Below, piece by piece: positions 1-9,319 of a stretch of DNA of 41,539 bases. The stretch's first letter is position 1. Each line of letters starts with the position of its first letter. This DNA comes from a virus: the IMG/VR virus record IMGVR_UViG_3300044681_000334, positions 1 through 41,539 of that record; one strand, given 5' to 3'. The notes beneath the pieces are model-generated. The model did not search any database, was not told the DNA's origin, and worked only from the letters and a program-made list of their open reading frames with translations. The translations under genes were made by a program, and so were the position numbers.

Positions 1-156
1 TGCCAGTCTTCGGGCCGACGATGTTCGTGGCCTCGAAAGGCCCGCCTTCAAGCGGCATCTCGTAGTTGACGATGCCGACGTCGACGATGAAGCCGTTGGC
101 ATCGCGACCAGCGACCGTGCCGTTTGCAAGCGTCGCGCGCTTGAACAGCATGTTCG
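1..156. repeat. Terminal direct repeat, left copy (matches 41384-41539)
   Basis: Bases 1-156 align without gaps to 41384-41539. The only difference is base 30 (G) against 41413 (C). The repeat lies inside the coding frame of the giant virion protein, and the frame is continuous through both copies. That is what an overlap at the ends of a circular assembly, or reads from a terminally redundant genome, would give. It does not look like a regulatory repeat. Whether it marks the packaged DNA ends cannot be decided from the sequence; being inside a gene argues for an assembly overlap. Confidence 0.93.
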
Positions 157-3100
157 GGTCGCCAGCCATCGACTCTTCCATTGCCTTTGCGCCAGCCTCT
201 GCGACGTCGCGGCCCGGCTGGCCTCCAAGCGTTCCGGAGATGTACCTGCCGCCTTCTCCAGCAAAGTCGCGGCGCAGACCCCTCTCAAAACTGCCAAGGT
301 CGAGTTTCTGACCAAGGTTGTAGTGCCAATGATCTTTCTCTGCGAACCACATGATCGCCTGAAGGTCTGCCGCCGTGATGCCCGGAACGATGTCGTTCAG
401 TCGCTGCGCAGCAAGCGAGAATGCTTCAGCGCCGACGCCGTATGCGCCGCTGATGCCGAATCCGCGAGTGGCGCCAGTAACCGCTCCGGTTGATGGATCG
501 ACAATCGCGCCCGCTTCCTTGCCGTAGGTTCCCTGAACGCCTTCTTCTGCCGATGGAGCGATTCGACCACGCTCCTGACGTCGTGCTTCGCCAAGACGCT
601 CCCACAGAGTTCCGGCAGCGGACTCGTCCATTGCCACGCGCGGCATGTTTGCAAGACGCTGCAACGTTCGAGCCGCCCAAACGTCGACGGTCGCCATGTT
701 GAAGTCACCAAGCAGGTTCTTGGTGAAGTTGCGCGTCTTCGGATTGCTGCCGTACTTGACGGTCGCCCACATTCCAGCAAGGACGCGCATGGCCGATTCG
801 GTGTTGCTTCCGAACAGGTTGCCGACGTCGCTGCGAATCTTCAGTTCTTCTGCGAACTCCGGCTTGAGGCCAACTTCCTTCTCGACAAGAGCAGTCACTT
901 CCGCAGGGCTTGGCGAGGCAAACTTGCCCTTTACCTCTTGTACCGCTTGGGCATACGTCATGCCCTGTTCGCGAAGTTGCGCGATGGCAGCCTTGCGTGC
1001 CTCGCCTCGCTCTGCCGAACCAGCCTCACGAATGCGCTTCTCTGTTTCAGCGTATCGAACTTCGTATGCCTGCGACTCTTCGAGGTAAGCGACGTACTTC
1101 GCCATCTGATCGTCGTACATCCCGCTGGTGAACTGACGCAGGATGTCGGTCGCGTAGCGCCAGTTGGTTGCAACCGGAGTCTTTGCGCTAGTAGCACCAA
1201 GCAGTTCGGCAAAGATGTCGGAGTACGGCCCGTACAGGCCGCGCACGTTTTCCGCAATGTCGCGGTACCAGCGCCCGGCAGACATGACAGCAAGCATGCG
1301 ATCCTTGACCGGGCTATCGCCAGTCTGCTGTGCAGCAGATTGCATGATGCGAACTTCGTCGACCATCTTGGTGGCAAGGTCTTCGACGCGAGCCTGCCAC
1401 TTCGGTGAGCCGGGCTTCAGCGCATCGCCCATCTCGTCGAGATGGAACGTGTGACCCTGCTTCTCGAACTTCCAAATGGCCTTGAAGTTGCCTTCGTCGT
1501 CAACGTCGAACTTGAGCGACGGATTCTCCTTGTTGCCAGCAGCGATGGTTGGCGTAGACCACCCATCCTGCGGCGAATACTTGTCGCGCAGTTCGCGCAG
1601 GGCATCCTCTGCCATCGTGCGCAACTGGCCCGGAAGGCGCTGGACATCCGCTTCCGTCAGGGATTCAGGGATGACGCCTTCCGGCCACAGTTCTTCCTTC
1701 TTCCACCAGTTCTTCTTGGTCGAGTAGACGGCGACCGCATCGTTGATCAGCAGGCCCATGTCCTCGCCTACGCCACCACGAACGATGGCGCTGGCGCCTT
1801 GCTCTCCAGCCTGACGCATCTGCTCCGCGCCTTCGTAGAGCAACTTGTGCATGCGCTCGCTGACGTTGTCGGGAAGCGTGAAGAAGATGCGCTCCCAGTC
1901 AAGCCCGGCAGCGGTGAATCGACGGAACAGCACGTCGGCCTGATCGGGCGCAACGTTGAACGAACTGGCGATCATGGCGCGCGTGACGCGGCGAACTCCA
2001 TCGACGTACTGGCCCAGCGGGAACTCCTGCTGAACCTTGACCAGCGCCTCTTCATGGGTCATGCCGTCGTTCAGCAGTTGTCCCATGCGTCGGCTTCGCT
2101 CAACGCCGTATGCAGTCAGTTCAGCAACAGCGCGAGCCGTGTCCTTGCTGATTGCCGCCTCGCGAATGGGGCGCGGCATCGTCTTGAGGATCGAATCGGG
2201 TTCGAGGCCGCCGACCTTCTCCAAGTACCTGATGGTGTTTGCCATCGTCGCGCGAGTTGCGCCTCCACCAGCAGCAGCAGCAGCCTTGATGCCGGGCGTC
2301 GCGGCCTCGACAACGCCGGAAAGAATGGCTCCTTCAAGGAAACTGACAAGTCGGCCACGGAATCCCTTGCCTTCCTCCGTCAGTTCCTTCGCATCGAATG
2401 CAGCCAGCGCATCTTCGCCGACTCCGAACTCGCGAAGCATGGTCGAGAGGTTGCCAAGTCGAGGATCAAAGACAACCGCAGCGGCGATCTCTCCTGCGGC
2501 GGCTGCGCGAATCAGTTGGCCTGCGGTTCCGGCCTTGCCAACCTTCATCAGAGCGGCGGCAGGCCCGTATCCGACGTAGAACTGCGCGATTCCTCCAGCC
2601 AGTTGCGGGATCACGTACTCCGACGAGTACATGTTGTCGGTGTACGTCAGGGGTGTCCCACCAAAAACATCCCTGACGACAAGGTTGTACACCGACTCGC
2701 CAGCGCGCTGCGGAGCCTGCAAGGCCATGCCTGCTGCGTCGACAATGTTGTTCCACACCCAGCCAGCGCCATACGATCCGGCGGTTCGGTTTGGGTCGCC
2801 AGCGTCACCCACGGTAAGGCTCGAAGGCCACTTCGTCCATGACGTGAGGAAACTGTCCTTGCCTTCTGTCTTGTAGTACCACGCGACGTAATCGTCGTAT
2901 GTGAAGTACCCAGTTCGCTTCTTTGCGAGGTTGACGGCAGACTGCCGCTCCATCGCGTCGCGGCCCGGAGCGGTGTCGCGGTCAATGCGCATCCACTCGT
3001 TCAGCGCCGCAAGCCTGTCTTCGGGCGAACTGTTTGGGTCGAGGACAATGTCGCCATAGTCCTTGAGCGCCTTGCGCTCCTTCTCACCAAGAACCTCCGC

Positions 3101-3673
3101 GCGGTACGGGTTCAGCCGCGAAAGTTGCCCGGCTTCAATGGCGCTTTCGTAGGTGGCAGGAGCGTTCGCGTCGTCAAAGGCCGTGCTTGCCCGGATGTTG
3201 TTCAGGATGGACGTAGCGTTCTTCTGATCGTCGGTTCCTGCGACCTGCATGACGAGCGGAAGGATGCTTGCATCCTGTCGCATCTGTGCCTGCATGAGGC
3301 GCATTGCCGCAATCTCGTCCTGCGGATACATCGGGCTGCCGCTCTCGCCCATCCTGACGACATCGCGCATGGCCTGCTCTTGCGTTCGGTCAAGCGACGG
3401 CGGCGCTCCGTAACGCTGCTGAAGATTGCTCTCTGAAAGTCGAGCGCGTGCAGCAGCAGCCGCAAGCGCTGGAGTGTCTGCACCGGAAGCAGCGAGTTCT
3501 TCGGTCGCCGACATCTTGCCAGCGGCACGGAGTCGTTCGGCGTAAGCCTGCTCCGCTGGAGAGTTGAGCGGAGTCTGCGACACCGACGTTCCGCTCGCCA
3601 AGTCTGACGGCGTTCCCGCTCGCTTGTCGAACATGCGGTCGGAGTTGTTGTCGTCGGTAGGAGGCAGGTTCAT
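1..3673 (-). CDS. Giant internal virion protein, N-terminal part (runs off the left edge; continues at 41383)
   Basis: Open frame from ATG at 3673 to the window edge with no stop. Its ATG overlaps the stop of the gp15-like gene (ATGA). It starts MNLPPTDDNNSDRMFDKRAG and codes residues 1-1224; crossing the terminal repeat it stays in frame with the 36879-41539 segment, giving about 2,725 residues in all. The position after gp14- and gp15-like genes and before terminase is that of T7 gp16, the internal core protein ejected into the cell, but the protein is roughly twice as long as T7 gp16 (about 1,318). Ala/Gly-rich hydrophobic stretches lie near residues 345-400 and 440-470. I see no lytic transglycosylase motif at the N-terminus, where T7 gp16 carries one. 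Role is inferred from position and size. Confidence 0.88.
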   Translation of the reverse strand, partial: MNLPPTDDNNSDRMFDKRAGTPSDLASGTSVSQTPLNSPAEQAYAERLRAAGKMSATEELAASGADTPALAAAAARARLSESNLQQRYGAPPSLDRTQEQAMRDVVRMGESGSPMYPQDEIAAMRLMQAQMRQDASILPLVMQVAGTDDQKNATSILNNIRASTAFDDANAPATYESAIEAGQLSRLNPYRAEVLGEKERKALKDYGDIVLDPNSSPEDRLAALNEWMRIDRDTAPGRDAMERQSAVNLAKKRTGYFTYDDYVAWYYKTEGKDSFLTSWTKWPSSLTVGDAGDPNRTAGSYGAGWVWNNIVDAAGMALQAPQRAGESVYNLVVRDVFGGTPLTYTDNMYSSEYVIPQLAGGIAQFYVGYGPAAALMKVGKAGTAGQLIRAAAAGEIAAAVVFDPRLGNLSTMLREFGVGEDALAAFDAKELTEEGKGFRGRLVSFLEGAILSGVVEAATPGIKAAAAAGGGATRATMANTIRYLEKVGGLEPDSILKTMPRPIREAAISKDTARAVAELTAYGVERSRRMGQLLNDGMTHEEALVKVQQEFPLGQYVDGVRRVTRAMIASSFNVAPDQADVLFRRFTAAGLDWERIFFTLPDNVSERMHKLLYEGAEQMRQAGEQGASAIVRGGVGEDMGLLINDAVAVYSTKKNWWKKEELWPEGVIPESLTEADVQRLPGQLRTMAEDALRELRDKYSPQDGWSTPTIAAGNKENPSLKFDVDDEGNFKAIWKFEKQGHTFHLDEMGDALKPGSPKWQARVEDLATKMVDEVRIMQSAAQQTGDSPVKDRMLAVMSAGRWYRDIAENVRGLYGPYSDIFAELLGATSAKTPVATNWRYATDILRQFTSGMYDDQMAKYVAYLEESQAYEVRYAETEKRIREAGSAERGEARKAAIAQLREQGMTYAQAVQEVKGKFASPSPAEVTALVEKEVGLKPEFAEELKIRSDVGNLFGSNTESAMRVLAGMWATVKYGSNPKTRNFTKNLLGDFNMATVDVWAARTLQRLANMPRVAMDESAAGTLWERLGEARRQERGRIAPSAEEGVQGTYGKEAGAIVDPSTGAVTGATRGFGISGAYGVGAEAFSLAAQRLNDIVPGITAADLQAIMWFAEKDHWHYNLGQKLDLGSFERGLRRDFAGEGGRYISGTLGGQPGRDVAEAGAKAMEESMAGDPNMLFKRATLANGTVAGRDANGFIVDVGIVNYEMPLEGGPFEATNIVGPKTG

Positions 3674-5730
3674 CGCTTGTTGGACTCCGTCTGCATGCGG
3701 CGCGTTCCATCGGTGTGGAACTGCTGGATGGTGTCAATGGTAAACAACGGCTCAAGCGTGTCGAGCAGTTCCTCGCGAACCTTGAACGGCTCCGTGCGCA
3801 TCCTCGCCTGAATGTCGGGGCGCATCAGGAAGTTGTTGACCTGACGGTCGTAGTCGCGCAGCAACTTCTGACGCTTGAGCGTGACGCCCGGCTCCGAAAC
3901 GGCCTTCAGCGCGCCAGTCGCCTGATCGACGATGACACGGCCTTGCTCCTTGGCGAAGGCCAACTCCATCATGTCGAACTCTTGTGCAATAGTTCTGCGC
4001 ATCTCTTCGACGTCGACGTCCTTGCGAATGGTCGATCCTGTCTGCCACGCTGCACGGGCATCCTGAACGCGCTTGAACGCTTCCGGCGACAGCATGCCGC
4101 TCTGACCAAGCAACTGGGCGTCGGTTTCGATTGCCTGCATCTCTTCAGGCGTCGTGGCTTCGCTCATGCGCACAAGCATGCGCGTAGCGTTGTCGTCGCG
4201 GAACTGGTTGCCTTCCGTGCCAGCCAGTTTGCGGAACATGATGGTGGCGCTGGGGCCGTACTTGTCGGTCAGTTTGGCGTTGAAGTCGGCGACCTTCTTG
4301 GGATCGCCAGTAGCCGGGCTGGCGAGGAACAGCATGATCTCCGTGGTCATCACGTCGTCACGCTTGTCGTTGTTGTCCTTGATGAACTTCGCCTCCGTGT
4401 CGCGAAGCGCCATCAGCCTGTCGATCCTGATGTTGAGGTTCTGAACCACCTCGTCGCCGGGCTGGAACACCATGCGCGAGTCGAGTTCGACTGGCAAGTC
4501 CATGTCGTCCCAGTCCTTGTCTGTCAGTTCCTCGCCAGCCTTGAGTCGGTCGTATGCCGCGTTGTACTGCGACATGATCTTCTGCGCCGCGTTTGGATCA
4601 TTGGGGTTTGGGCTGATCGCCTCGCGGTCGACGTCGACCGGATACGTGTACAGGCCATCGACAAGCGCCTGCGTAAACGCGATTCGGTCGTCGATTGGAA
4701 GCGTGTTGTCGAGAATGATGGCGTCGGCGTCGGTGATGAATCTGCGCTGCGCATCAGCATCCCAGCCGCCCATGTCCTGCATGCGACCGATGGAGTGAGA
4801 GATGGCATCAGCGCGCCTGCTCATCTCCATCCGCGACTCCATGACGGAGCCAGTCGGGTTCCTTTGCAGGTAGTGCAGCGCCTGAATGTTGGCCTTGACG
4901 AACTCTTTGTCCTCTTCGACGGTCGCCTTGCGGAGTTGCGCCTCAAGAGTGCCCCACTTGTCAGGGCTTGCGTCCTTTGCGGCTGCGCTCATCAACTGGC
5001 TCGTCTTGATGTAGTCGCCCTTGTCGAAAGCCAACTGCGCGGCAGGAAGCAGGATCGTGTCGGCGTACATCTGATCGTTCCAGTTTTCCCGCATCCACTC
5101 GTACTCATGCTGCGACTGTGGATTGCCTTCGCGCGGAGCAGGGAAGATTTCTCCGAAAGCCTGATCGCGCGACGGGATCGCCGTCTGTGACGTGACGCCC
5201 TTGACGAACGTGTTGATTCGGTAGTCGCGCTCTTCCTTGCGCATGCTGGTGCGCATCTCAATCGCGGCATCAACAGCATGCGGAACGAATGCGTTGGCAA
5301 AGCCGGAAACGACGAGCGGATCGGCGCCCTCGCCCATGATCTGCGTCGCCACGGCCTGATACCAAGCGGGGAGTTCGTCATCGCGCACGGCGTCAGGCGG
5401 CGCGTACTTGGCGACGTTTGGATCGAACGGCGCCTTCGGCAACTGCTTGACGATGGCGATGTCGTCCATAGCAGCGTCGGCGCCCTGCCCCTGCTTCATC
5501 GTCGCGTACTCGCGCTTGCCAGCACGCTCCTGCGCGTAGAACTGACCAAGTTCGTTGAACGCGCCTTGCGCCGACCGCAGAGCAAGCATGATCTGCTGCA
5601 ACTGGTCGGGGACGTTGACCGCATACACGGGCACCGGATCGGTGCGAAACCGATAGTCGGGCGGCGGCGGCAGTTCGTTGCCTTGCAGCAGCGTCGTCGG
5701 TAGTCGAGGGGTTTCGTTTCGCTGTGGCAT
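3670..5730 (-). CDS. Internal virion protein, T7 gp15-like by position
   Basis: 686 residues, close to T7 gp15 (747). Hydrophilic and largely helical-looking, with no signal peptide or membrane segment. The N-terminus is Pro-rich (residues about 8-26), followed by long charged helices. In T7-like phages the gp14-gp15-gp16 set forms the internal core and, on infection, a conduit across the periplasm. Here the gene sits between a gp14-sized gene and the giant gp16-position gene and overlaps the latter by ATGA. No catalytic motif is visible. Assignment rests on order and length rather than a recognisable domain. Confidence 0.75.
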   Translation of the reverse strand: MPQRNETPRLPTTLLQGNELPPPPDYRFRTDPVPVYAVNVPDQLQQIMLALRSAQGAFNELGQFYAQERAGKREYATMKQGQGADAAMDDIAIVKQLPKAPFDPNVAKYAPPDAVRDDELPAWYQAVATQIMGEGADPLVVSGFANAFVPHAVDAAIEMRTSMRKEERDYRINTFVKGVTSQTAIPSRDQAFGEIFPAPREGNPQSQHEYEWMRENWNDQMYADTILLPAAQLAFDKGDYIKTSQLMSAAAKDASPDKWGTLEAQLRKATVEEDKEFVKANIQALHYLQRNPTGSVMESRMEMSRRADAISHSIGRMQDMGGWDADAQRRFITDADAIILDNTLPIDDRIAFTQALVDGLYTYPVDVDREAISPNPNDPNAAQKIMSQYNAAYDRLKAGEELTDKDWDDMDLPVELDSRMVFQPGDEVVQNLNIRIDRLMALRDTEAKFIKDNNDKRDDVMTTEIMLFLASPATGDPKKVADFNAKLTDKYGPSATIMFRKLAGTEGNQFRDDNATRMLVRMSEATTPEEMQAIETDAQLLGQSGMLSPEAFKRVQDARAAWQTGSTIRKDVDVEEMRRTIAQEFDMMELAFAKEQGRVIVDQATGALKAVSEPGVTLKRQKLLRDYDRQVNNFLMRPDIQARMRTEPFKVREELLDTLEPLFTIDTIQQFHTDGTRRMQTESNKR

Positions 5731-5735
5731 GGTGT

Positions 5736-6326
5736 TTACGACATCGGAAGTGCGTTACCGAACATGTCCTGATTCGGGCCTTGCAGTTGCCGCATGCCGC
5801 CAGCGATGGACAACCCAGTACCAAGTCCCTGAAGCCCACCCGTGATTCCCGAAAGGAACGGGTTCTGCGCCTGCATGGAGTAGTTCATCGCCTGCGACTG
5901 GTACGCCTGCGTGCTCGACAACTGCTGCTGCTGATAGTCGAGGTTGGCGCGGCGCACGGCTTCGTATCGGCCACGTTCGATCATGTCCTTGGCGAACGAC
6001 TCGTCGAAGAACAGTTGGTTCATCATCTGTTCGCCGACGCCGCTTCCAGTCGACAGGCCGCTCATGGCAGCGCCTGCGCGCAGGCGCCCGCGAGCGGCGG
6101 CTGCTTCGCGCTCCTTCATGCGAGACTCTGCCGCAGCGCGGTCGGTGATCTGCGATTCGATGAGGTTGCGCTGGGATGTCAGTTGCTTCTGACGATCCTG
6201 ATTCGCTGCGGCCTGCATGGCGATGCCCTGCCTGATCCGCTGATTCATCATCACAGCGCTCGCGGTAGATGCCGCCGCGCTTGCAGCCGTGATTGCGATG
6301 ACTGCTGCGATTTCTCCACCTGTCAT
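5736..6326 (-). CDS. Internal virion protein, T7 gp14-like
   Basis: 196 residues, the same length as T7 gp14. The N-terminus is a small-residue hydrophobic segment (GEIAAVIAITAASAAASTAS, residues 4-23), followed by a charged Gln/Arg/Ala-rich helix (about 25-90) and a Gly-rich C-terminus. This architecture (membrane-active N-terminus, coiled region, Gly-rich tail) is usual for gp14-type core proteins that insert in the outer membrane on ejection. The ATG at 6326 overlaps the tail tubular B stop (ATGA), so this start is preferred over longer upstream options. The next gene begins 5 bases downstream. Confidence 0.72.
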   Translation of the reverse strand: MTGGEIAAVIAITAASAAASTASAVMMNQRIRQGIAMQAAANQDRQKQLTSQRNLIESQITDRAAAESRMKEREAAAARGRLRAGAAMSGLSTGSGVGEQMMNQLFFDESFAKDMIERGRYEAVRRANLDYQQQQLSSTQAYQSQAMNYSMQAQNPFLSGITGGLQGLGTGLSIAGGMRQLQGPNQDMFGNALPMS

Positions 6327-8698
6327 TGCTTGTACTCCCGCAGAGTTGCAAACGTACCGTGATACTCGACACCGCTCCACGTAACCGGGAGGACGGTATC
6401 AGACGTAAGTTTGATGACGCACCTGTTTGCCTGCGTGCTTACCCAGCACGTGTGCAGCCCGCTGTCGTCAAAGCCTCCTACAGGAACGAACGCGGTAGAC
6501 GTCGAGATTCCCGGGTTTCGAGCAACGTCGACCGTGTACTTTCCGCTGTTGACGTGGTCGACGATCAACTTGTGCAGCATCGTCCGTCCATCCGTGATGG
6601 GCCTGTCTTCGCTTCTGAAGATGACCTCGCTCAACTCAATGAAGGCGTCGTAGTTGCGCCCAAGAATCACTTTCTTGGCGCTGTGGTTCCCGGTGACGCG
6701 GATGGTTCCGTTGACGTGCGTCGCGGCAGCAGTCGTGAAGTCATCGAACACGCACGTGTCAATGGCAGCGTTGTAGTAGCCAAGGCTCCATGACGTGTAG
6801 TTGCCTCCGGCGTTGTACGTTCCCTGCCCAGCGTTGAACATGCGGTACTGGTCGAGTTGAACCTGATTTGTCCACCCTTCCTGCGGCGACGATTCGTCTG
6901 TCAGGTTCATCTTCTCGACGAAGATTCCCGACGTGCCCGACGCTTGATCGTCGTCACGGCGCAGGATGAACAGTTCGTCGTCGATGATCTTCGCGTCTTG
7001 AATGTTGTCGGTGCCGAACTGCCACACGCCCCAAGCGCTCTGCTTGCGCTCGTTGCCAACGTTGTACGAACGGTACACGTACATGTACGAGGCAGGCAGG
7101 GTTCCCTTCGGAGCAGGTGCCGGATACGAGTCGAGCGTAACGGTGTGTCCCGACGTGATGATTGCCGTGTCATACGGCTGCGGAGGGACGTCGCCAACCC
7201 ACGTTGATGACGTGCTCCAGTTGCCAGTCTGTGCGCTGATGACGATTCGTTCGATGTCATCCGCTTTGGGGCGTGCGATGCAGCACACCATGTCGCTGTT
7301 CGCGCTTGCGTCCATGCTGATGACGTCTACCGGAAGCAGGTCGTCGACGTGCTTGGTGACGTCTGCCGCGACGTTGCTGACTGCCGTGTCGGAGTAGAAG
7401 TATTCGTAGAGCAGCGTCTTGCTTGGGTGGTCGCCAAGCATGTAGATGCGCTCGCCGACAGCGACAGGACGGATGTTCTTGGTCGAGTATCGCGTGCTTG
7501 GGCTGACGGCAACCTGACCCGGGCCGAACACGTCACCGCTGGTGACTTCAAACTGCTGCCCGGCCCGGGTCAGGACAAGAACGGATCGGCGGTAAGGTAC
7601 AACGTGATCGACGATTGTGACGTCGTTTGCGCTCAACTGAACTTCGATGGGGTCGGCATCGGTAAGCAGGTCAGCCCGTTCCTTGAACAGGTTGAACAGG
7701 TCGTCCGTAGCGCTGAAGAACACAAAGTCGTCGCTGCACAGGATGAGCCTGTTCCGGAAGTATCCGATGTCGCTGACCTTTCGCCCGCCGACGATGAACT
7801 TCGGCGCTGGCTGGGTAAAGTCCTCGCCTCTTCCAATGGTGTATGCAGAGTTGTTCATCGTCGACGACACGATGCTGACAAGGCTGTCAACCTTCAGGTC
7901 AGGCGAGAAGTCGACGTAGATAGGCTTCTCCGGCAGAGGCCCGCCAGTCACGATGATCTTGCCACGGACGATTGACCTGATTCCTACGATGGCGTCGTCA
8001 GGGTAGTCGTCGGGGTCAAGGCCGTTTCCGGTCAGGCATTCCTCAATCTGCTTGGAGTTCGCGTTCCACGGAACGGTCGTCGGCGTCGTGTTGCCTAGAT
8101 ACCGCATCTTGAATGAGCCGCTGGTTGGCGCTGTCGATCCAGCAGCGATGACCTGCCTGTAGAACGTTCGCTCCTTCCAAGTACACACGTCGATGCTGAA
8201 TGCCAGCGGAGTCGTCGTCGTTCGCTGCATGCGAACAGGCATCGTGTTGGCATCAATCCCGACGCCATTCAACTTGGTCGCAGTCGGACGAAGCGTGTTC
8301 GCGATGAAGGTGTTGTCAGCGATAGTGACAAAGCGAAGGTTCTCTGCCTTCGCGCCGCCGTATGCAAGATATTGCGCAGCGGCTGTGCTGACGGTAGGCG
8401 TGACGACGGTTCCGGCGTTGACGTCGATGATTCGGATGTACCCTCCCGACCCGCAGACGACGAGGTATTCCTCCTCATCGTCGCGCTCAATGCGGTGCAG
8501 GCGGTACTGCTGGTTGTACGTCGCTCCGCTGATGAAGGCTACGTGCTTCGTTCCTGATCGCTTGCGAGCGCCGTCGACAACGTTGAAGTTGACGTTGAGC
8601 GAATCGGCAACCTGACCCGGATACCGGATCGTCGGCGACTGCTTGCTGATGCCGTGCATCAGCCCGGGGATGCGCTGGTACAGGTTTGCCGTTGGCAT
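6323..8698 (-). CDS. Tail tubular protein B (T7 gp12-like nozzle protein)
   Basis: 791 residues, almost exactly the T7 gp12 length (794). The N-terminus MPTANLYQRIPGLMHGISKQ, then SPTIRYPGQV and NVNFNVVDGARKRSGT, is the typical opening of this family (IPNLxxGVSQQPxxxR, N.xxxxxxGLxKRPGT). The protein forms the distal tail nozzle that plugs the channel before DNA release. GGAGG lies 4 bases before the ATG. The gene follows the second tail tubular A gene after a TAAATG junction and precedes the internal virion protein genes, matching T7 order. Confidence 0.9.
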   Translation of the reverse strand: MPTANLYQRIPGLMHGISKQSPTIRYPGQVADSLNVNFNVVDGARKRSGTKHVAFISGATYNQQYRLHRIERDDEEEYLVVCGSGGYIRIIDVNAGTVVTPTVSTAAAQYLAYGGAKAENLRFVTIADNTFIANTLRPTATKLNGVGIDANTMPVRMQRTTTTPLAFSIDVCTWKERTFYRQVIAAGSTAPTSGSFKMRYLGNTTPTTVPWNANSKQIEECLTGNGLDPDDYPDDAIVGIRSIVRGKIIVTGGPLPEKPIYVDFSPDLKVDSLVSIVSSTMNNSAYTIGRGEDFTQPAPKFIVGGRKVSDIGYFRNRLILCSDDFVFFSATDDLFNLFKERADLLTDADPIEVQLSANDVTIVDHVVPYRRSVLVLTRAGQQFEVTSGDVFGPGQVAVSPSTRYSTKNIRPVAVGERIYMLGDHPSKTLLYEYFYSDTAVSNVAADVTKHVDDLLPVDVISMDASANSDMVCCIARPKADDIERIVISAQTGNWSTSSTWVGDVPPQPYDTAIITSGHTVTLDSYPAPAPKGTLPASYMYVYRSYNVGNERKQSAWGVWQFGTDNIQDAKIIDDELFILRRDDDQASGTSGIFVEKMNLTDESSPQEGWTNQVQLDQYRMFNAGQGTYNAGGNYTSWSLGYYNAAIDTCVFDDFTTAAATHVNGTIRVTGNHSAKKVILGRNYDAFIELSEVIFRSEDRPITDGRTMLHKLIVDHVNSGKYTVDVARNPGISTSTAFVPVGGFDDSGLHTCWVSTQANRCVIKLTSDTVLPVTWSGVEYHGTFATLREYKQ

Positions 8699-9319
8699 TT
8701 AGCCTCCCTGCTCTCGCTGCCCGCCTCCGGTGTTGGGGAACATCGGCTGTGTGTTCGGAGGCAGATCGCTTCGAGAAGCCTCGTTGCGATCCGCGCGCAT
8801 CTCCGACTGTACGTACTCCTGCTGCATCTGACTGTCGGCCAACTGGCTGTTCTGAAGCCTGCGCTGGAACAGCAACTTGGCTTGCGCAATCACGACGTCG
8901 GCCAACTTGACCGGAAGGTCTTCCCAAGCAAGCAGCACCGTGACGTCGAGGTAGACGGTGGCGCTGGCGCCAAGGTTGAACGTCCGCTTGTCGGCGTCGT
9001 ACACCGTCGGCGTTCCGGCGTTGTTCCTGATCACAAGCGTGCGGTAGTGGTCAGGCCCGGTCGCCTTGATCGACAGGATGCCCGACAGGATGACGAACCC
9101 CGAACCATTCGCCGTGAATGCGCGCGCGCGCTCCGTGTTCTCCGGCCATCCCTGCGCCAGCACCTGATACAGGGCGCGGTCAATGAACGTTTCGGCTCGC
9201 CAGTAGATCGACGACGTGTCGCCTCCGGCGCTTGGTCGGGTCGTGCCGCCCATCGGGAACTCGCCGATGGTTTCGACCACTTGGTTGATGGCGTCGACGA
9301 CGGTGTATGGATTAGGCAT
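8699..9319 (-). CDS. Tail tubular protein A (T7 gp11-like), second paralogue
   Basis: 206 residues. The segment EDLPVKLADVVIAQAKLLFQ, followed by RRLQNSQ and a Gln-rich helix, parallels DLPDSFAQLVIAHAAFNFNR, HFVGNQ and a Gln-rich helix in the gene just upstream. Both have the gp11 pattern: an N-terminal helix with VVDAINQVVETIGEFP, a beta region in the middle and a long C-terminal helix. gp11 forms the ring between portal and nozzle. The ATG overlaps the 3' end of the first paralogue by 8 bases. The C-terminus has an extra Pro/Gly-rich tail. T7 has a single copy. Confidence 0.78.
   Translation of the reverse strand: MPNPYTVVDAINQVVETIGEFPMGGTTRPSAGGDTSSIYWRAETFIDRALYQVLAQGWPENTERARAFTANGSGFVILSGILSIKATGPDHYRTLVIRNNAGTPTVYDADKRTFNLGASATVYLDVTVLLAWEDLPVKLADVVIAQAKLLFQRRLQNSQLADSQMQQEYVQSEMRADRNEASRSDLPPNTQPMFPNTGGGQREQGG

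Noticed and set aside
1442-5190. Long plus-strand open frames (466 and 491 codons)
   Set aside because: They lie opposite the giant protein and gp15-like genes, and have no domain, start site or operon fit.
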